A DNA stretch of 54,645 nucleotides from the NCBI GenBank assembly GCA_016278505.1, contig JADQBQ010000019.1:69098-123742 (forward strand), in the 5' to 3' direction. The notes below the pieces were generated by a model. That model was given only the letters and a program-made list of their open reading frames with translations. It was not told where the DNA came from and did not search any database. A program made the translations under genes and the position numbers. Source of the stretch: Clostridiales bacterium (GTDB lineage: Bacteria > Bacillota > Desulfotomaculia > Desulfotomaculales > VENG01). Positions 15,964-24,796 of the stretch are shown here, in pieces. The first letter of the stretch is position 1; every line of letters begins with the position of its first letter.

Positions 15964-16743
15964 ATGGTTTATAAAACTATCACCTACGAAGTGAAAGATG
16001 GCAAAATTGGTGCATTAACGCTGAACCGGCCTTCTGATTTTAATGCCATCAACCGGGAAATGGCTTTGGAACTGGTCTCTGTTTTACAAGAGGCGGAGCG
16101 AGATGAGGGGGTAAGGGTGTTAATTATTACCGGTGCAGGCAAGGCATTTTGTGCCGGAGGGGACCTGGCCTGGCTGATGCAGGCCGATGATAATATTAAA
16201 AAAAGAGCCATTGTGGATAAAGCCGGTGCCTTTATCACAGAGCTGGATAGGTTCTCCAAGCCTGTAATAGCCGCAGTTAACGGGGTGGCAGCAGGTGCGG
16301 GTACAGCCTTGGTACTGGGCTCTGATATCATTATTGCCAGTGATAAAGCCAAGTTTGCCCCGAATTTTGTTAACATTGCCGCTGTGCCTGATAGCGGTGC
16401 ATCCTGGTACTTACCACGTAAAATAGGCTACCATAAAGCTATGGAGTTAATGCTTACCGGCCGTATGGTGGAGGCCGGGGAAGCCTACAAGCTAAACATC
16501 TTCAATCAGGTCGTACCGGAAGATAACCTCCGGGAAGAAGTGTACAGCCTGGCGGCAAGGTTAGCCAATGGACCTCAGAGAGCAGTAAAATATATCAAGA
16601 AAATGCTAAAATTGAGCAGCCAAAATGACCTGGCCGCTCAAATGGAAACAGAAGCTTCGCTGCAATTAATGGCCTGGTCTGATGACGATTTCAAAGAAGG
16701 GGTTAATGCCTTTTTGGCAAAAAGAAATCCGCAATTCCAATAA
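15964..16743 (+). CDS. Enoyl-CoA hydratase/isomerase (crotonase) family protein
   Basis: 259 aa crotonase fold. The oxyanion-hole motifs are AFCAGGDLAWL (residues ~61-71) and VNGVAAGAGTALVLGSD (~102-118). The catalytic region reads VPDSGASWYLPR, lacking the Glu pair of classical hydratases and resembling the PaaG-type isomerases (PDSG). It may be an enoyl-CoA isomerase or hydratase of acyl-CoA breakdown; the substrate is unknown. A FadR-like box sits directly upstream, suggesting control by acyl-CoA. Confidence 0.82.
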   Translation: MVYKTITYEVKDGKIGALTLNRPSDFNAINREMALELVSVLQEAERDEGVRVLIITGAGKAFCAGGDLAWLMQADDNIKKRAIVDKAGAFITELDRFSKPVIAAVNGVAAGAGTALVLGSDIIIASDKAKFAPNFVNIAAVPDSGASWYLPRKIGYHKAMELMLTGRMVEAGEAYKLNIFNQVVPEDNLREEVYSLAARLANGPQRAVKYIKKMLKLSSQNDLAAQMETEASLQLMAWSDDDFKEGVNAFLAKRNPQFQ

Positions 16744-16746
16744 TAA

Positions 16747-17433
16747 TTAGCAATCAACAGCTACTCCCAAATTACTTATTACCAGCGGCACCTGTGCGCG
16801 CATGGCCAACAATAGCCGTTTCTCAACTTCCGGCCAGTTTACCAGCTGCCACCAGGCTTTTACGTAATCGGCCCGGCGATTTTGATAATCAAGGTAATAA
16901 GCGTGTTCCCACACATCAAGTACCATGATGGGAATACCACCCCACTGGGTTAGGTTTTGGTGTTTTTCAGCGGTAAGTATTTCCAGGTGGTTCCAGGATG
17001 GGTTCCAGATAACAACTGCCCAGCCGGAAGCTTCTACATTTATTGCAGCCTCAATGAATTGCTGCTGGAAGGCATCCATGCTGCCAAAATAACCGTTTAT
17101 TTGCCGCCGTGTTTCGGTGCACGGCCCGGATGTACCTTGAGGTGTCATCACAGTCCAGTAAATGCTGTGCAGAATATGGCCGGAGCCGTGAAAGGCAAGT
17201 TCTCGCTCCCAGTGCTTGATAAGAGCAAAATCCCCCTTTTGCCTGGCCTCCACAAGTTTAAGTTCAGCTTTATTCAGCCCGTCTACATATGATTGATGAT
17301 GCCGGTCATGGTGTATGCGCAGGGTATTGCTGCTGATAACCGGTTCCAGGGCGTTGTAGGGATAGGGCAGAGGAGGTAAACTGTGACCGCCGGGTGGTAT
17401 GGAGCGGGGAGCCCAGTAGTTTTGTGTGTTCAT
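16747..17433 (-). CDS. Fe/Mn superoxide dismutase
   Basis: 228 aa, Fe/Mn superoxide dismutase family. The metal ligands can be seen: the His in RIHHDRHHQSYV, the His of SGHILHSIYW, and the Asp and His in LDVWEHAYYLDYQ. It disproportionates superoxide in the cytoplasm. The signature DVWEHAYY is intact. The N-terminal extension (residues 1-20) is Pro-rich without a clear signal peptide. It converges with the crotonase gene (3 bases between stops). Start behind AAAGGGGAATTACC. Confidence 0.88.
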   Translation of the reverse strand: MNTQNYWAPRSIPPGGHSLPPLPYPYNALEPVISSNTLRIHHDRHHQSYVDGLNKAELKLVEARQKGDFALIKHWERELAFHGSGHILHSIYWTVMTPQGTSGPCTETRRQINGYFGSMDAFQQQFIEAAINVEASGWAVVIWNPSWNHLEILTAEKHQNLTQWGGIPIMVLDVWEHAYYLDYQNRRADYVKAWWQLVNWPEVEKRLLLAMRAQVPLVISNLGVAVDC

Positions 17434-17504
17434 GGTAATTCCCCTTTCTGTTTTGGTAACCTTTGGTATTTATATTATGTACTTTTACCTTTAAAAGTTC
17501 TTCT

Positions 17505-17552
17505 AAAAGGACAGGACCCATTGTATAAAAATGGTTCCCTGTCCTTTTAAAT
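17505..17552. terminator. Hairpin between SOD and the zinc-ribbon gene
   Basis: AAAAGGACAGG and CCTGTCCTTTT arms (11 pairs) with an inner ACC/GGT pairing, followed by AAATTTTAT. It could terminate transcripts from either side. Confidence 0.5.
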
Positions 17553-17637
17553 TTTATAAGGGAATACATCAAATATTTTCCTGGCACAAATCCACATGGT
17601 AAAATATAGAATATATAGAAGGGGGGGGGCTCTGCTT

Positions 17638-17826
17638 ATGGGCGGAAAAAATTTGAAGGGACAGTGTCCGCGGTGTGGGAGTATCAGGGTGTTTCAAATG
17701 AGAAAAGGGGTAACTTTTTTAGTGGGCCCCAGTGCCGGGACTCTGGTTTCGTCTTTACTGGGGAAAAATTGCCGGCAGTGCCGTGATTGTAAAAAAGTAA
17801 TATGCCAACATCATGTATGCGGTTAG
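17638..17826 (+). CDS. Small zinc-ribbon-like protein
   Basis: 62 aa from ATG 17638, 8 bases after a run of nine G. Three pairs of cysteines can be seen: CPRCGS near the start, CRQCRDC, and CQHHVC at the C-terminus, with a short hydrophobic segment (VTFLVGPSAGTLVSSLLG) between. It is probably a metal-binding protein of unknown function. The frame stays open upstream to 17596, but the ribosome site supports 17638. A terminator follows at 17894. Confidence 0.55.
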   Translation: MGGKNLKGQCPRCGSIRVFQMRKGVTFLVGPSAGTLVSSLLGKNCRQCRDCKKVICQHHVCG

Positions 17827-17893
17827 CGTTAATTTCTAAATTTGATAAGAATGAAGTATATGCAGTAAAATCAGAGTAAAGGGTAATATGTCT

Positions 17894-17922
17894 TTGGCTA
17901 TTTGCCCCAAATAGCCAATTTT
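17894..17922 (+). terminator. Intrinsic terminator after the zinc-ribbon gene
   Basis: TTGGCTATTTG, CCCC loop, AAATAGCCAA, then TTTT. It isolates the zinc-ribbon gene from the nif promoter beginning at 17938. Confidence 0.65.
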
Positions 17923-17937
17923 GACCGTTAATGATTC

Positions 17938-17966
17938 TTGCTATCTTTCGAGACGGAGTTTATAAT
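17938..17966 (+). promoter_or_regulatory. Sigma-A type promoter of the nif operon
   Basis: TTGCTA (17938-17943), 17 bases, TATAAT (17961-17966). It lies 370 bases before nifH, leaving a long leader that contains three hairpin cassettes. The TTGC -35 recurs upstream of the amt, glnA, glutamate synthase and ANTAR regulator genes. No sigma-54 GG-N10-GC element was seen in this region. Confidence 0.75.
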
Positions 17967-17994
17967 TAAGCCAACTTAAAACAATGTAAACAAA

Positions 17995-18063
17995 GTGCTC
18001 GCTGGTGAGTACAAAATTAGGCAAAGAAGCCCGCTGAGAGGATAACTCTCAACGGGCTTTTCG
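17995..18063 (+). promoter_or_regulatory. ANTAR-type antiterminator cassette nif-1
   Basis: P1: GTGCTC-GCTGGT-GAGTAC (17995-18012). P2: GGC-AAAGAA-GCC (18020-18031), loop with A1 and G4. Terminator: AAGCCCG stem (from 18027) closing with CGGGCTTTT, sharing the 3' arm of P2, so P2 and the terminator exclude each other. First of three tandem cassettes upstream of nifH. P1 has G rather than A in loop position 1. Confidence 0.8.
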
Positions 18064-18129
18064 GTTTTGAGGCAAAAAGCTCACGGGACCTTAGATCCCA
18101 CTGTGTATATAGTGAAAATTAGTTAATAA

Positions 18130-18189
18130 GGTACGTTGCAGTACCAAGGGTATTATGGCGAGGGCGCCGGTATGTATTTACCGGCGCCC
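18130..18189 (+). promoter_or_regulatory. ANTAR-type cassette nif-2 (weak T-tract)
   Basis: P1: GGTAC-GTTGCA-GTACC (18130-18145). P2: GGC-GAGGGC-GCC (18157-18168). A GGGCGCCGGTA / TACCGGCGCCC stem (18162-18189) overlaps P2. Both loops have purine 1 and G4. The stem is strong but followed by GACCATTTAT rather than a T-run, so it may pause polymerase more than terminate. A further GGGGAAC...GTTCCCC hairpin follows near 18203-18222. Confidence 0.65.
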
Positions 18190-18230
18190 GACCATTTATA
18201 ACGGGGAACTACCCGGTTCCCCATACTTAA

Positions 18231-18304
18231 TTACACTGTGGTAAGAAATGCAGGCATTGAGGCCGTTGACAGCCCTTTTAGGGCTTAAACAGGCCTCTTT
18301 TTTT
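18231..18304 (+). promoter_or_regulatory. ANTAR-type antiterminator cassette nif-3
   Basis: P1: TTAC-ACTGTG-GTAA (18231-18244). P2: GGC-ATTGAG-GCC (18253-18264). Both loops carry A1 and G4. The terminator uses GAGGCC (from 18259) and GGCCTC followed by seven T (to 18304), with an inner AGCCC/GGGCT stem. It ends 32 bases before the nifH start codon, so termination here would silence the whole operon. Confidence 0.82.
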
Positions 18305-18329
18305 ATGATCAAAACAAATAGGAGGTTGA

Positions 18330-19163
<834 letters not shown>

Positions 19164-19199
19164 CCTTAAGCGGAAAAATTTTAATAGGAGTGATTACTA

Positions 19200-19529
19200 A
19201 TGTTAATGATTAGAGCCATTGTACGGCCTGAAAGAACTAACCATATCATGGCCGAACTGAACAGCGCCGGGTTTCCCGCGGTAACCAGGATTGACGTGGT
19301 GGGCCGTGGTAAACAGCGGGGTGTGAAAGTGGGCGAAGTGGTTTACGACGAGATACCCAAGGATATGTTGATACTGGTGGTACAGGAAGAGAAGGACAAG
19401 GAAGACGTGATCAGTATCATTTCCAAATATGCCAAGACCGGTAAAAAAGGCGCCTTCGGTGACGGCAAAATATTTGTTACTCCGGTGGAAGAGGCTTATA
19501 CAATCAGCAGCGGTACCAAGGGGCTGTAG
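19200..19529 (+). CDS. nifI1: Nitrogen regulatory PII-like protein NifI1
   Basis: 109 aa GlnB-family protein located between nifH and nifD, the position diagnostic of NifI1 in methanogens and clostridia. It begins MLMIRAIVRPERTNHIMAEL and ends with the conserved FGDGKIFVTPVEEAYTISSG. The T-loop (GRGKQRGVKVGEVVYDEIPK) lacks the Tyr51 uridylylation site of GlnB. By analogy with methanogens it joins NifI2 to bind and inhibit nitrogenase when fixed nitrogen is plentiful, relieved by 2-oxoglutarate. Confidence 0.95.
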   Translation: MLMIRAIVRPERTNHIMAELNSAGFPAVTRIDVVGRGKQRGVKVGEVVYDEIPKDMLILVVQEEKDKEDVISIISKYAKTGKKGAFGDGKIFVTPVEEAYTISSGTKGL

Positions 19530-19565
19530 AGGAATCCCCTAATGACGGTCGAAAGGAGGACTACC

Positions 19566-19946
19566 ATGAAAGAGATAATTGCCATTATCCGGATGAACAA
19601 AGTTAACACCACTAAAAAGGCTCTGGCCGATACTGGGATATGTGGTCTTCACGCCATGAAAGTAAAGGGCCGGGGCAAGATTCACGTGGATTTGTCGATT
19701 TTGGATCAGATGGGCGACTCCGAAGAACTAGCCGGTATTGTTAATGAAAGCCTGGATAAGGGCAGCCGGTTGATTCCCAAGCGTATGCTCACCATTTTGG
19801 TCCAGGACAACGAAATTGATAAAGTTGTTAATACCATCATCAGCGTAAATAAGGAAGGAAACAAAGGGGACGGCAAGATATTCATCTGCCCCGTTTCGGA
19901 TGCCGCCCGGGTAAGGACCGGCGAGCGGGGCGAGGCGGCGGTTTAA
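19566..19946 (+). CDS. nifI2: Nitrogen regulatory PII-like protein NifI2
   Basis: 126 aa. ATG 19566 follows GGAGG by 5 bases; the open frame starts slightly earlier at 19542 but lacks a ribosome site. Core motifs are IGLHAMKVKGRGKI-type in the N-terminal part (GLHAMKVKGRGK) and GDGKIFICPVSDAARVRTGERG at the C-terminus. The enlarged T-loop (VDLSILDQMGDSEELAG) is typical for NifI2. Partner of NifI1 in post-translational nitrogenase switch-off. Followed at once by a hairpin repeat. Confidence 0.95.
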   Translation: MKEIIAIIRMNKVNTTKKALADTGICGLHAMKVKGRGKIHVDLSILDQMGDSEELAGIVNESLDKGSRLIPKRMLTILVQDNEIDKVVNTIISVNKEGNKGDGKIFICPVSDAARVRTGERGEAAV

Positions 19947-20100
19947 GGAAAGGGGACACACCTGCTGAAGCTTGGGTATTCCTTTAGAGGCAGGAATGTC
20001 CCCGATTGGAGAAGGGGACACACCTCTCTTGGGGGCCTGTTTATTGGGTCGGAGGAATGTCCCCGATTGGAGAAAGGGGACACACCTGCCCCAATTGACG
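19947..20100. repeat. Tandem GGGGACACACC...GTCCCC hairpin repeats between nifI2 and nifD
   Basis: Three successive units begin GGGGACACACCT at about 19952, 20015 and 20077. The first two end GGAATGTCCCCGATTGG, so the GGGGACA and TGTCCCC arms pair; CCTGC and GCAGG extend the first. The first unit is nearly identical to the repeat after nifN (26139-26203). They may set mRNA processing or the ratio of regulators to nitrogenase. Confidence 0.75.
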
Positions 20101-20119
20101 ATAAAAGGAGGCGGTTAAT

Positions 20120-21757
20120 TTGGCTATCAACGAAAAGATGATTGAGGAGATTCTTAATAAGTACCCTGCCAAGGTGAAACGTAACCGTAAAAAACACATT
20201 GTGATCAGGGACTCTGCCCAGGAGAACCAGGAAATAGAAGCCAATACCCGGACCATACCGGGGGTAGTCACTAATCGCGGCTGCGCCTTTGCCGGTTGTA
20301 AAGGTGTAGTGTTGGGCCCGCTCAAGGACATGGTGCACATTGTGCACGGTCCCGTTGGATGTGGCTATTATAGCTGGCTAACCAGGCGTAATAAAGCCAG
20401 GGCTGAAGATCCGGAAAAAAACTTTTTGGCCTACTGTGTATCCACCGACATGCAGGAAAGCGACATCGTCTTCGGCGGTGAAAAGAAACTGACCCGTATG
20501 ATCGATGAGGTGGTGGAAATACTCAAGCCCAATGCTATCACCATTTCCGCCACCTGCCCGGTGGGCCTCATCGGTGACGACATCCAGGCGGTGGCCAGGG
20601 CGGCCCGGGCCAAGCACGGCGTAAACATTACGGCATACAGCTGCGAGGGATATAAAGGGGTCAGTCAATCCGCCGGTCACCACATAGCCAATAACGGCCT
20701 GATGGAAAAAATCATCGGTGAGGGTGACTTGGAGGAGCCGCCCAGCAAATATACCATCAATATCTTGGGCGAGTATAATATCGGCGGTGACAGCTGGGAA
20801 GTTGAGCGAGTTTTGAACGACATTGGTTACGAGGTTCAGGTGGTAATGACCGGAAACGGCTCTTATGAGAAACTCAAAAATGCCCACGTGGCGCAGCTGA
20901 ACTTGGTGCAGTGTCACCGGTCCATTAACTATATTGCCGACATGCTGGAAACAAAATACGGCACACCCTGGTTGAAAGTGAACTTTATCGGTATCCGAGC
21001 TACTATCGAGTCGCTGCGCAACATGGCTCTGTACTTCGGTGACGAGGCTCTGATTAAGCGCACTGAGGAAGTCATTGAAAGGGAACTGGCTGAAATCGAG
21101 CCACAGCTGGAACCTTATAAGAAGATTTGCTCGGGTAAAACTGCTTTTTGCTTTGTAGGAGGTTCCCGCGGTCACCATTACCAGGGCCTGTACGAGGAAC
21201 TGGGTATAACCACAGTATTGGCGGGCTACGAGTTTGCCCACCGGGACGATTACGAGGGCCGGGACGTGCTGCCGAACTTAAAGACCGACGCGGACAGTAA
21301 AAATATTCCCGATCTGCATGTAACCCCGGATGAGGGGCGCTACCGGCTGAAAATACCTGTGGAAAGAATGGAAGAATTGAAGAAAATAATCCCTTTAAAT
21401 GATTACAAGGGTATGATTAATGAAATGGTGGACGGCAGCATCGTGGTAGACGACCTGAATCATTATGAAACCGACGAGTTTATCAAGGTCCTTAAACCCG
21501 ATCTCTTCTCTTCGGGGATCAAGGATAAGTATATCCCTCAGAAGATGGGCGTTCCCACCAAGCAGCTGCATAACTACGATTACAGCGGGCCATATGCGGG
21601 CTTTCGCGGCGCCATAAACTTTGCCCGGGACGTGGCTATGGGATTCAGTACTCCCACTTGGAATTTCATCGTGCCGCCGTGGAAGCATAACCCGCTATTA
21701 GAGGGCAGCATCGAGCAATGCTCGGATGATACATGCGTTAAGGAGGTAGGAGCATAA
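20120..21757 (+). CDS. nifD: Nitrogenase molybdenum-iron protein alpha chain
   Basis: 545 aa, TTG start behind AAAGGAGG. P-cluster cysteines lie in RGCAFAGCKG, HGPVGCGYYSW and SATCPVGLIGDD. FeMo-cofactor ligands are the Cys of VQCHRSINYI and the His of QLHNYDYSGPYAG. The active-site His is in CEGYKGVSQSAGHH. An insert of roughly 50 residues between ~385 and ~440 (with RDVLPNLKTDADSKN) marks the clostridial type. With NifK it forms the alpha2-beta2 dinitrogenase. The nifK ATG follows its stop directly. Confidence 0.97.
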   Translation: MAINEKMIEEILNKYPAKVKRNRKKHIVIRDSAQENQEIEANTRTIPGVVTNRGCAFAGCKGVVLGPLKDMVHIVHGPVGCGYYSWLTRRNKARAEDPEKNFLAYCVSTDMQESDIVFGGEKKLTRMIDEVVEILKPNAITISATCPVGLIGDDIQAVARAARAKHGVNITAYSCEGYKGVSQSAGHHIANNGLMEKIIGEGDLEEPPSKYTINILGEYNIGGDSWEVERVLNDIGYEVQVVMTGNGSYEKLKNAHVAQLNLVQCHRSINYIADMLETKYGTPWLKVNFIGIRATIESLRNMALYFGDEALIKRTEEVIERELAEIEPQLEPYKKICSGKTAFCFVGGSRGHHYQGLYEELGITTVLAGYEFAHRDDYEGRDVLPNLKTDADSKNIPDLHVTPDEGRYRLKIPVERMEELKKIIPLNDYKGMINEMVDGSIVVDDLNHYETDEFIKVLKPDLFSSGIKDKYIPQKMGVPTKQLHNYDYSGPYAGFRGAINFARDVAMGFSTPTWNFIVPPWKHNPLLEGSIEQCSDDTCVKEVGA

Positions 21758-23140
21758 ATGTTGGATTGTACGCCTAAGGAGATAATTAAACGCAGCGGCG
21801 GGATGATCAACCCCGCTAAGACTTGCCAGCCCATTGGGGCTATGTACGCCGCCCTGGGCATCCATAATTGCCTGCCTCACAGCCATGGTTCCCAGGGTTG
21901 CTGCGCCTATCACCGTTCACACCTGACCAGGCATTTCCGGGAGCCGGTGATGGCTACCAGCAGTTCTTTTACCGAGGGTGCCTCGGTGTTTGGGGGCGGC
22001 GGCAATCTAAAAACCGCCATCAAGAATGTGTTTTCAATTTATAATCCCGATGTTATGGCGGTGCACACCACTTGCCTGTCTGAGACCATCGGGGACGATC
22101 TGCCTTCCATCATCAAGGGGGCCGAGGTTCCCGAAGGCAAACTGGTAATCCATGCCAGTACGCCCAGCTACCAGGGCTCGCATATTACCGGCTTCTCCAA
22201 CATGGTCAAGGGTATGGTTACCTATCTGGCAAAGGCAACAAGGGACGAGAAAAAGGAGCAGGTGAACATTATCCCCGGCTTCGTAAACCCCGGAGACATG
22301 CGGGAAATAAAGCGGCTGGGGGGCGAGTTAGGTGTCAGGTCGATCATATTCCCGGATACATCGGGTGTACTGGACTCTCCCATGATCGGCAAGTTTAACA
22401 TGTTCCCCGCCGGTGGCGCTAAAGTGGAGGATATCCGTGATTCGGGCAACTCCAAACTTACCATTGCCCTGGGTTATTACGCTTCCAGCGATAGTGCCCA
22501 CCTGTTGGAACGAAATTGCCAGGTGCCGGCTATTACTCTCAAAACACCTATTGGCATCAAGGCTACCGATGACTTTTTGATGACGCTACGAAGTAAGTTT
22601 GTGCAGGAGATACCTAACCAACTGGAAGAGGAGCGCGGCCAGCTGGTAGACGTGATCACCGACAATCACCACCACTTTTACGGCAAAAAAGTAGCCCTGT
22701 TCGGTGACCCTGATATTCTTACCGGGCTGACGGAGTTTATTTTAAGTCTGGGCATGCAGCCTGTGCATGTACTTACCGGTACCCCCGCCGGAACTCTAAC
22801 CGGCTCGGGTATATTTGAAAAGGAAATTAAGGAAATGCTGGCGGCGGCCGGCCATGAGGGCCGGGTGAAAGCAGCGGGCGACCTGTTCGAACTGCACCAG
22901 TGGATCAAGAACGAACCCGTAGATCTTTTAATGGGTAACACCTACGGCAAGTACATTGCCCGGGCGGAGGACCTGCCCTTTGTGCGGGTAGGATTTCCCA
23001 TCCTGGATCGGGGCGTTCATTCCTATCTGCCTATCGTGGGTTACCGCGGCGCCATGCGGCTGGTGGAGATGATCAGTGATACGCTGCTGGACCGGCAGGA
23101 CCGCGACGCAGCTGATGAAGACCTCGAACTGGTTATGTGA
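21758..23140 (+). CDS. nifK: Nitrogenase molybdenum-iron protein beta chain
   Basis: 460 aa, with the short N-terminus seen in anaerobes (about 60 residues shorter than in proteobacteria). P-cluster ligands: Cys in PAKTCQPIGAMYA, HGSQGCCAYHRSH and HTTCLSETIGDD, with the Ser of STPSYQGSH nearby. It starts immediately after the nifD stop with the ribosome site AGGAGG inside nifD, implying tight coupling and 1:1 output. A 211-base inverted-repeat element separates it from nifE. Confidence 0.97.
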   Translation: MLDCTPKEIIKRSGGMINPAKTCQPIGAMYAALGIHNCLPHSHGSQGCCAYHRSHLTRHFREPVMATSSSFTEGASVFGGGGNLKTAIKNVFSIYNPDVMAVHTTCLSETIGDDLPSIIKGAEVPEGKLVIHASTPSYQGSHITGFSNMVKGMVTYLAKATRDEKKEQVNIIPGFVNPGDMREIKRLGGELGVRSIIFPDTSGVLDSPMIGKFNMFPAGGAKVEDIRDSGNSKLTIALGYYASSDSAHLLERNCQVPAITLKTPIGIKATDDFLMTLRSKFVQEIPNQLEEERGQLVDVITDNHHHFYGKKVALFGDPDILTGLTEFILSLGMQPVHVLTGTPAGTLTGSGIFEKEIKEMLAAAGHEGRVKAAGDLFELHQWIKNEPVDLLMGNTYGKYIARAEDLPFVRVGFPILDRGVHSYLPIVGYRGAMRLVEMISDTLLDRQDRDAADEDLELVM

Positions 23141-23351
23141 GGCCCGTTGGGTTCCCGCTGCGTTCAGATCTTCCGCGCCGACGGCACCAGCGGCTTGCTG
23201 CGGGCGAAACCGGACCGGCTTCAATTCGCCGTCCATGGCTCAGTTTCAGCCTCTCGCGGGCGTCCTGCCCGCTCGTCCGGTTTCGCATCCTCGCTACGCC
23301 GGGTGACGTTACCGGCGCTACAGTACATCACTTGCGGGAATCCAACGGCCC
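23141..23351. repeat. 211-base GC-rich element with terminal inverted repeats, inside the nif operon
   Basis: The ends are GGCCCGTTGGGTTCCCGC (23141-23158) and GCGGGAATCCAACGGCCC (23334-23351), matching at 16 of 18 positions when one is inverted. It begins exactly at the nifK stop. The interior (TGGCTCA, GGGCGTCCTGCCCGCTCG, then CATCCTCGCTACGCC) resembles the arm of the 13277-13571 element. An ORF running through it into nifE has no ribosome site. Possibly a mobile MITE-like unit or an RNA structure adjusting nifEN expression. Confidence 0.7.
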
Positions 23352-23380
23352 TTAAGATTTTTAGGAGAGATGTGATAAAT

Positions 23381-24796
23381 GTGTCTACGGCTGTACCGAA
23401 TGATAATTTGATAGTGGAAAGGCAATCCTCCATCCTGGTTAAGGGAGGACAAAGGAAAAACCAGCTCAAATGCGATGCTGAAAGCATCGCGGGGTGTGTC
23501 AGCCAGCGGGCCTGTGTATATTGCGGGGCCAGGGTGGTGCTGAACCCGGTCACCGATGCCATTCACCTGGTACACGGCCCTATGGGCTGCGCCAGTTATA
23601 CCTGGGACATCCGGGGCAGCCTGAGCAGCGGGTCTGAGTTGTACCGTAACAGCTTTTGCACCGATCTAAAGGAGAACGACATTATCTTCGGCGGTGAAAA
23701 GAAACTGGCCCGGGCCATCGACGAACTGGTAGAAAAGTATGAGTCGGAATTAGTATTTGTATATTCCACCTGCGTGGTGGGGGTAATCGGTGACGACTTG
23801 GAGGCGGTCTGTAAAACGGCGGCCCACAAGCACGGTATCCAGGTACTCCCGGTCCAATCCAGCGGGTTTATCGGCAACAAGTCGGCGGGTTACCGGGCGG
23901 CCTGTGATGCGCTGCTCCGACTCATTGAGCCGCCGGGCGGCGCGCGCCCGATTAATAGCAGGCGGCCGGTGAAAAGCGTCAATTACCTGGGGGACTTTAA
24001 CTTGGCCGGGGAAGCCTGGATTATTAAAGATTATTTAAAGCGCATCGGTGTGGAAGTTAACGTGGTGTTTACCGGCGACAGCAATTACCGGGACCTCAAA
24101 AAGGCCCCTGAAGCCTCGCTGAATATCATGCAGTGCGCCGGTTCCATGGCCTATATAGCCCGGCGTATGGAGGAACTGTACAGCATCCCCTCCTTGCAGA
24201 TCTCCTTTTTGGGGCTGGAGGACACTGCGGCGTCACTGTGCAAAATAGCAGATTTCTTCGGCGAGCCGGAAATGATGCGCCGGGCAGAGGAATTGATCAA
24301 GGAGGAAACTATCGCTGTACAGCCGGAGATGGGGCGTTATCATGAAAAGCTGGCGGGTAAAAAGGCTGCCATTTACGTAGGTGGTGGATTCAAAGCCATT
24401 TCGTTAATTAAGCAGTTTAGGGAACTGGGTATCGACGTGGTAATGGTAGGAACCCAAACCGGCCGGGAAGTGGAATACCAGACGCTGCATGACATCTCTG
24501 ACGATGGTACGGTGATCCTGGACGACGCCAACCCCTCCGAATTGGAGCGGTTTATGACCGAAAAGGGTGCTCACCTTTTGGTGGGTGGTGTTAAAGAAAG
24601 GCCTCTGGCTTATAAGTTGGGAGTAGCCTTTATTGATCATAACCATGACCGTAAGCACCCGCTAAGCGGTTATGTAGGAGCGGTAAACTTTGCCCGGGAG
24701 GTATATTCTACGGTGTGTTCACCGGTTTGGAAATACGCCAGAGAAACGGGGGGTGGACTGTATGCCGTGGAAAACAGCGAACTACCGGAACGTTAA
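23381..24796 (+). CDS. nifE: FeMo-cofactor scaffold NifE
   Basis: 471 aa from GTG 23381, 11 bases after AGGAGAG; the frame is open upstream to 23147 but that part lies in a repeat element. Conserved cysteines appear in CVYCGARVVLNP, HGPMGCASYTW and STCVVGVIGDD, as in NifD, from which it descends. With NifN it builds a scaffold where NifB-co is converted to FeMo-co by addition of Mo and homocitrate. Its end overlaps nifN by 35 bases. Confidence 0.95.
   Translation: MSTAVPNDNLIVERQSSILVKGGQRKNQLKCDAESIAGCVSQRACVYCGARVVLNPVTDAIHLVHGPMGCASYTWDIRGSLSSGSELYRNSFCTDLKENDIIFGGEKKLARAIDELVEKYESELVFVYSTCVVGVIGDDLEAVCKTAAHKHGIQVLPVQSSGFIGNKSAGYRAACDALLRLIEPPGGARPINSRRPVKSVNYLGDFNLAGEAWIIKDYLKRIGVEVNVVFTGDSNYRDLKKAPEASLNIMQCAGSMAYIARRMEELYSIPSLQISFLGLEDTAASLCKIADFFGEPEMMRRAEELIKEETIAVQPEMGRYHEKLAGKKAAIYVGGGFKAISLIKQFRELGIDVVMVGTQTGREVEYQTLHDISDDGTVILDDANPSELERFMTEKGAHLLVGGVKERPLAYKLGVAFIDHNHDRKHPLSGYVGAVNFAREVYSTVCSPVWKYARETGGGLYAVENSELPER

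Noticed and set aside
19947-20100. CRISPR-like array from the tandem GGGGACACACC units
   Set aside because: Units are imperfect, contain internal inverted arms and lack uniform spacers; no cas genes.
20378-21241. 287-codon minus-strand frame opposite nifD
   Set aside because: Composition mirrors the nifD codons, no ribosome site, no family resemblance.
23147-23380. N-terminal extension of NifE
   Set aside because: It translates the inverted-repeat element; GTG 23381 has the ribosome site and family start.
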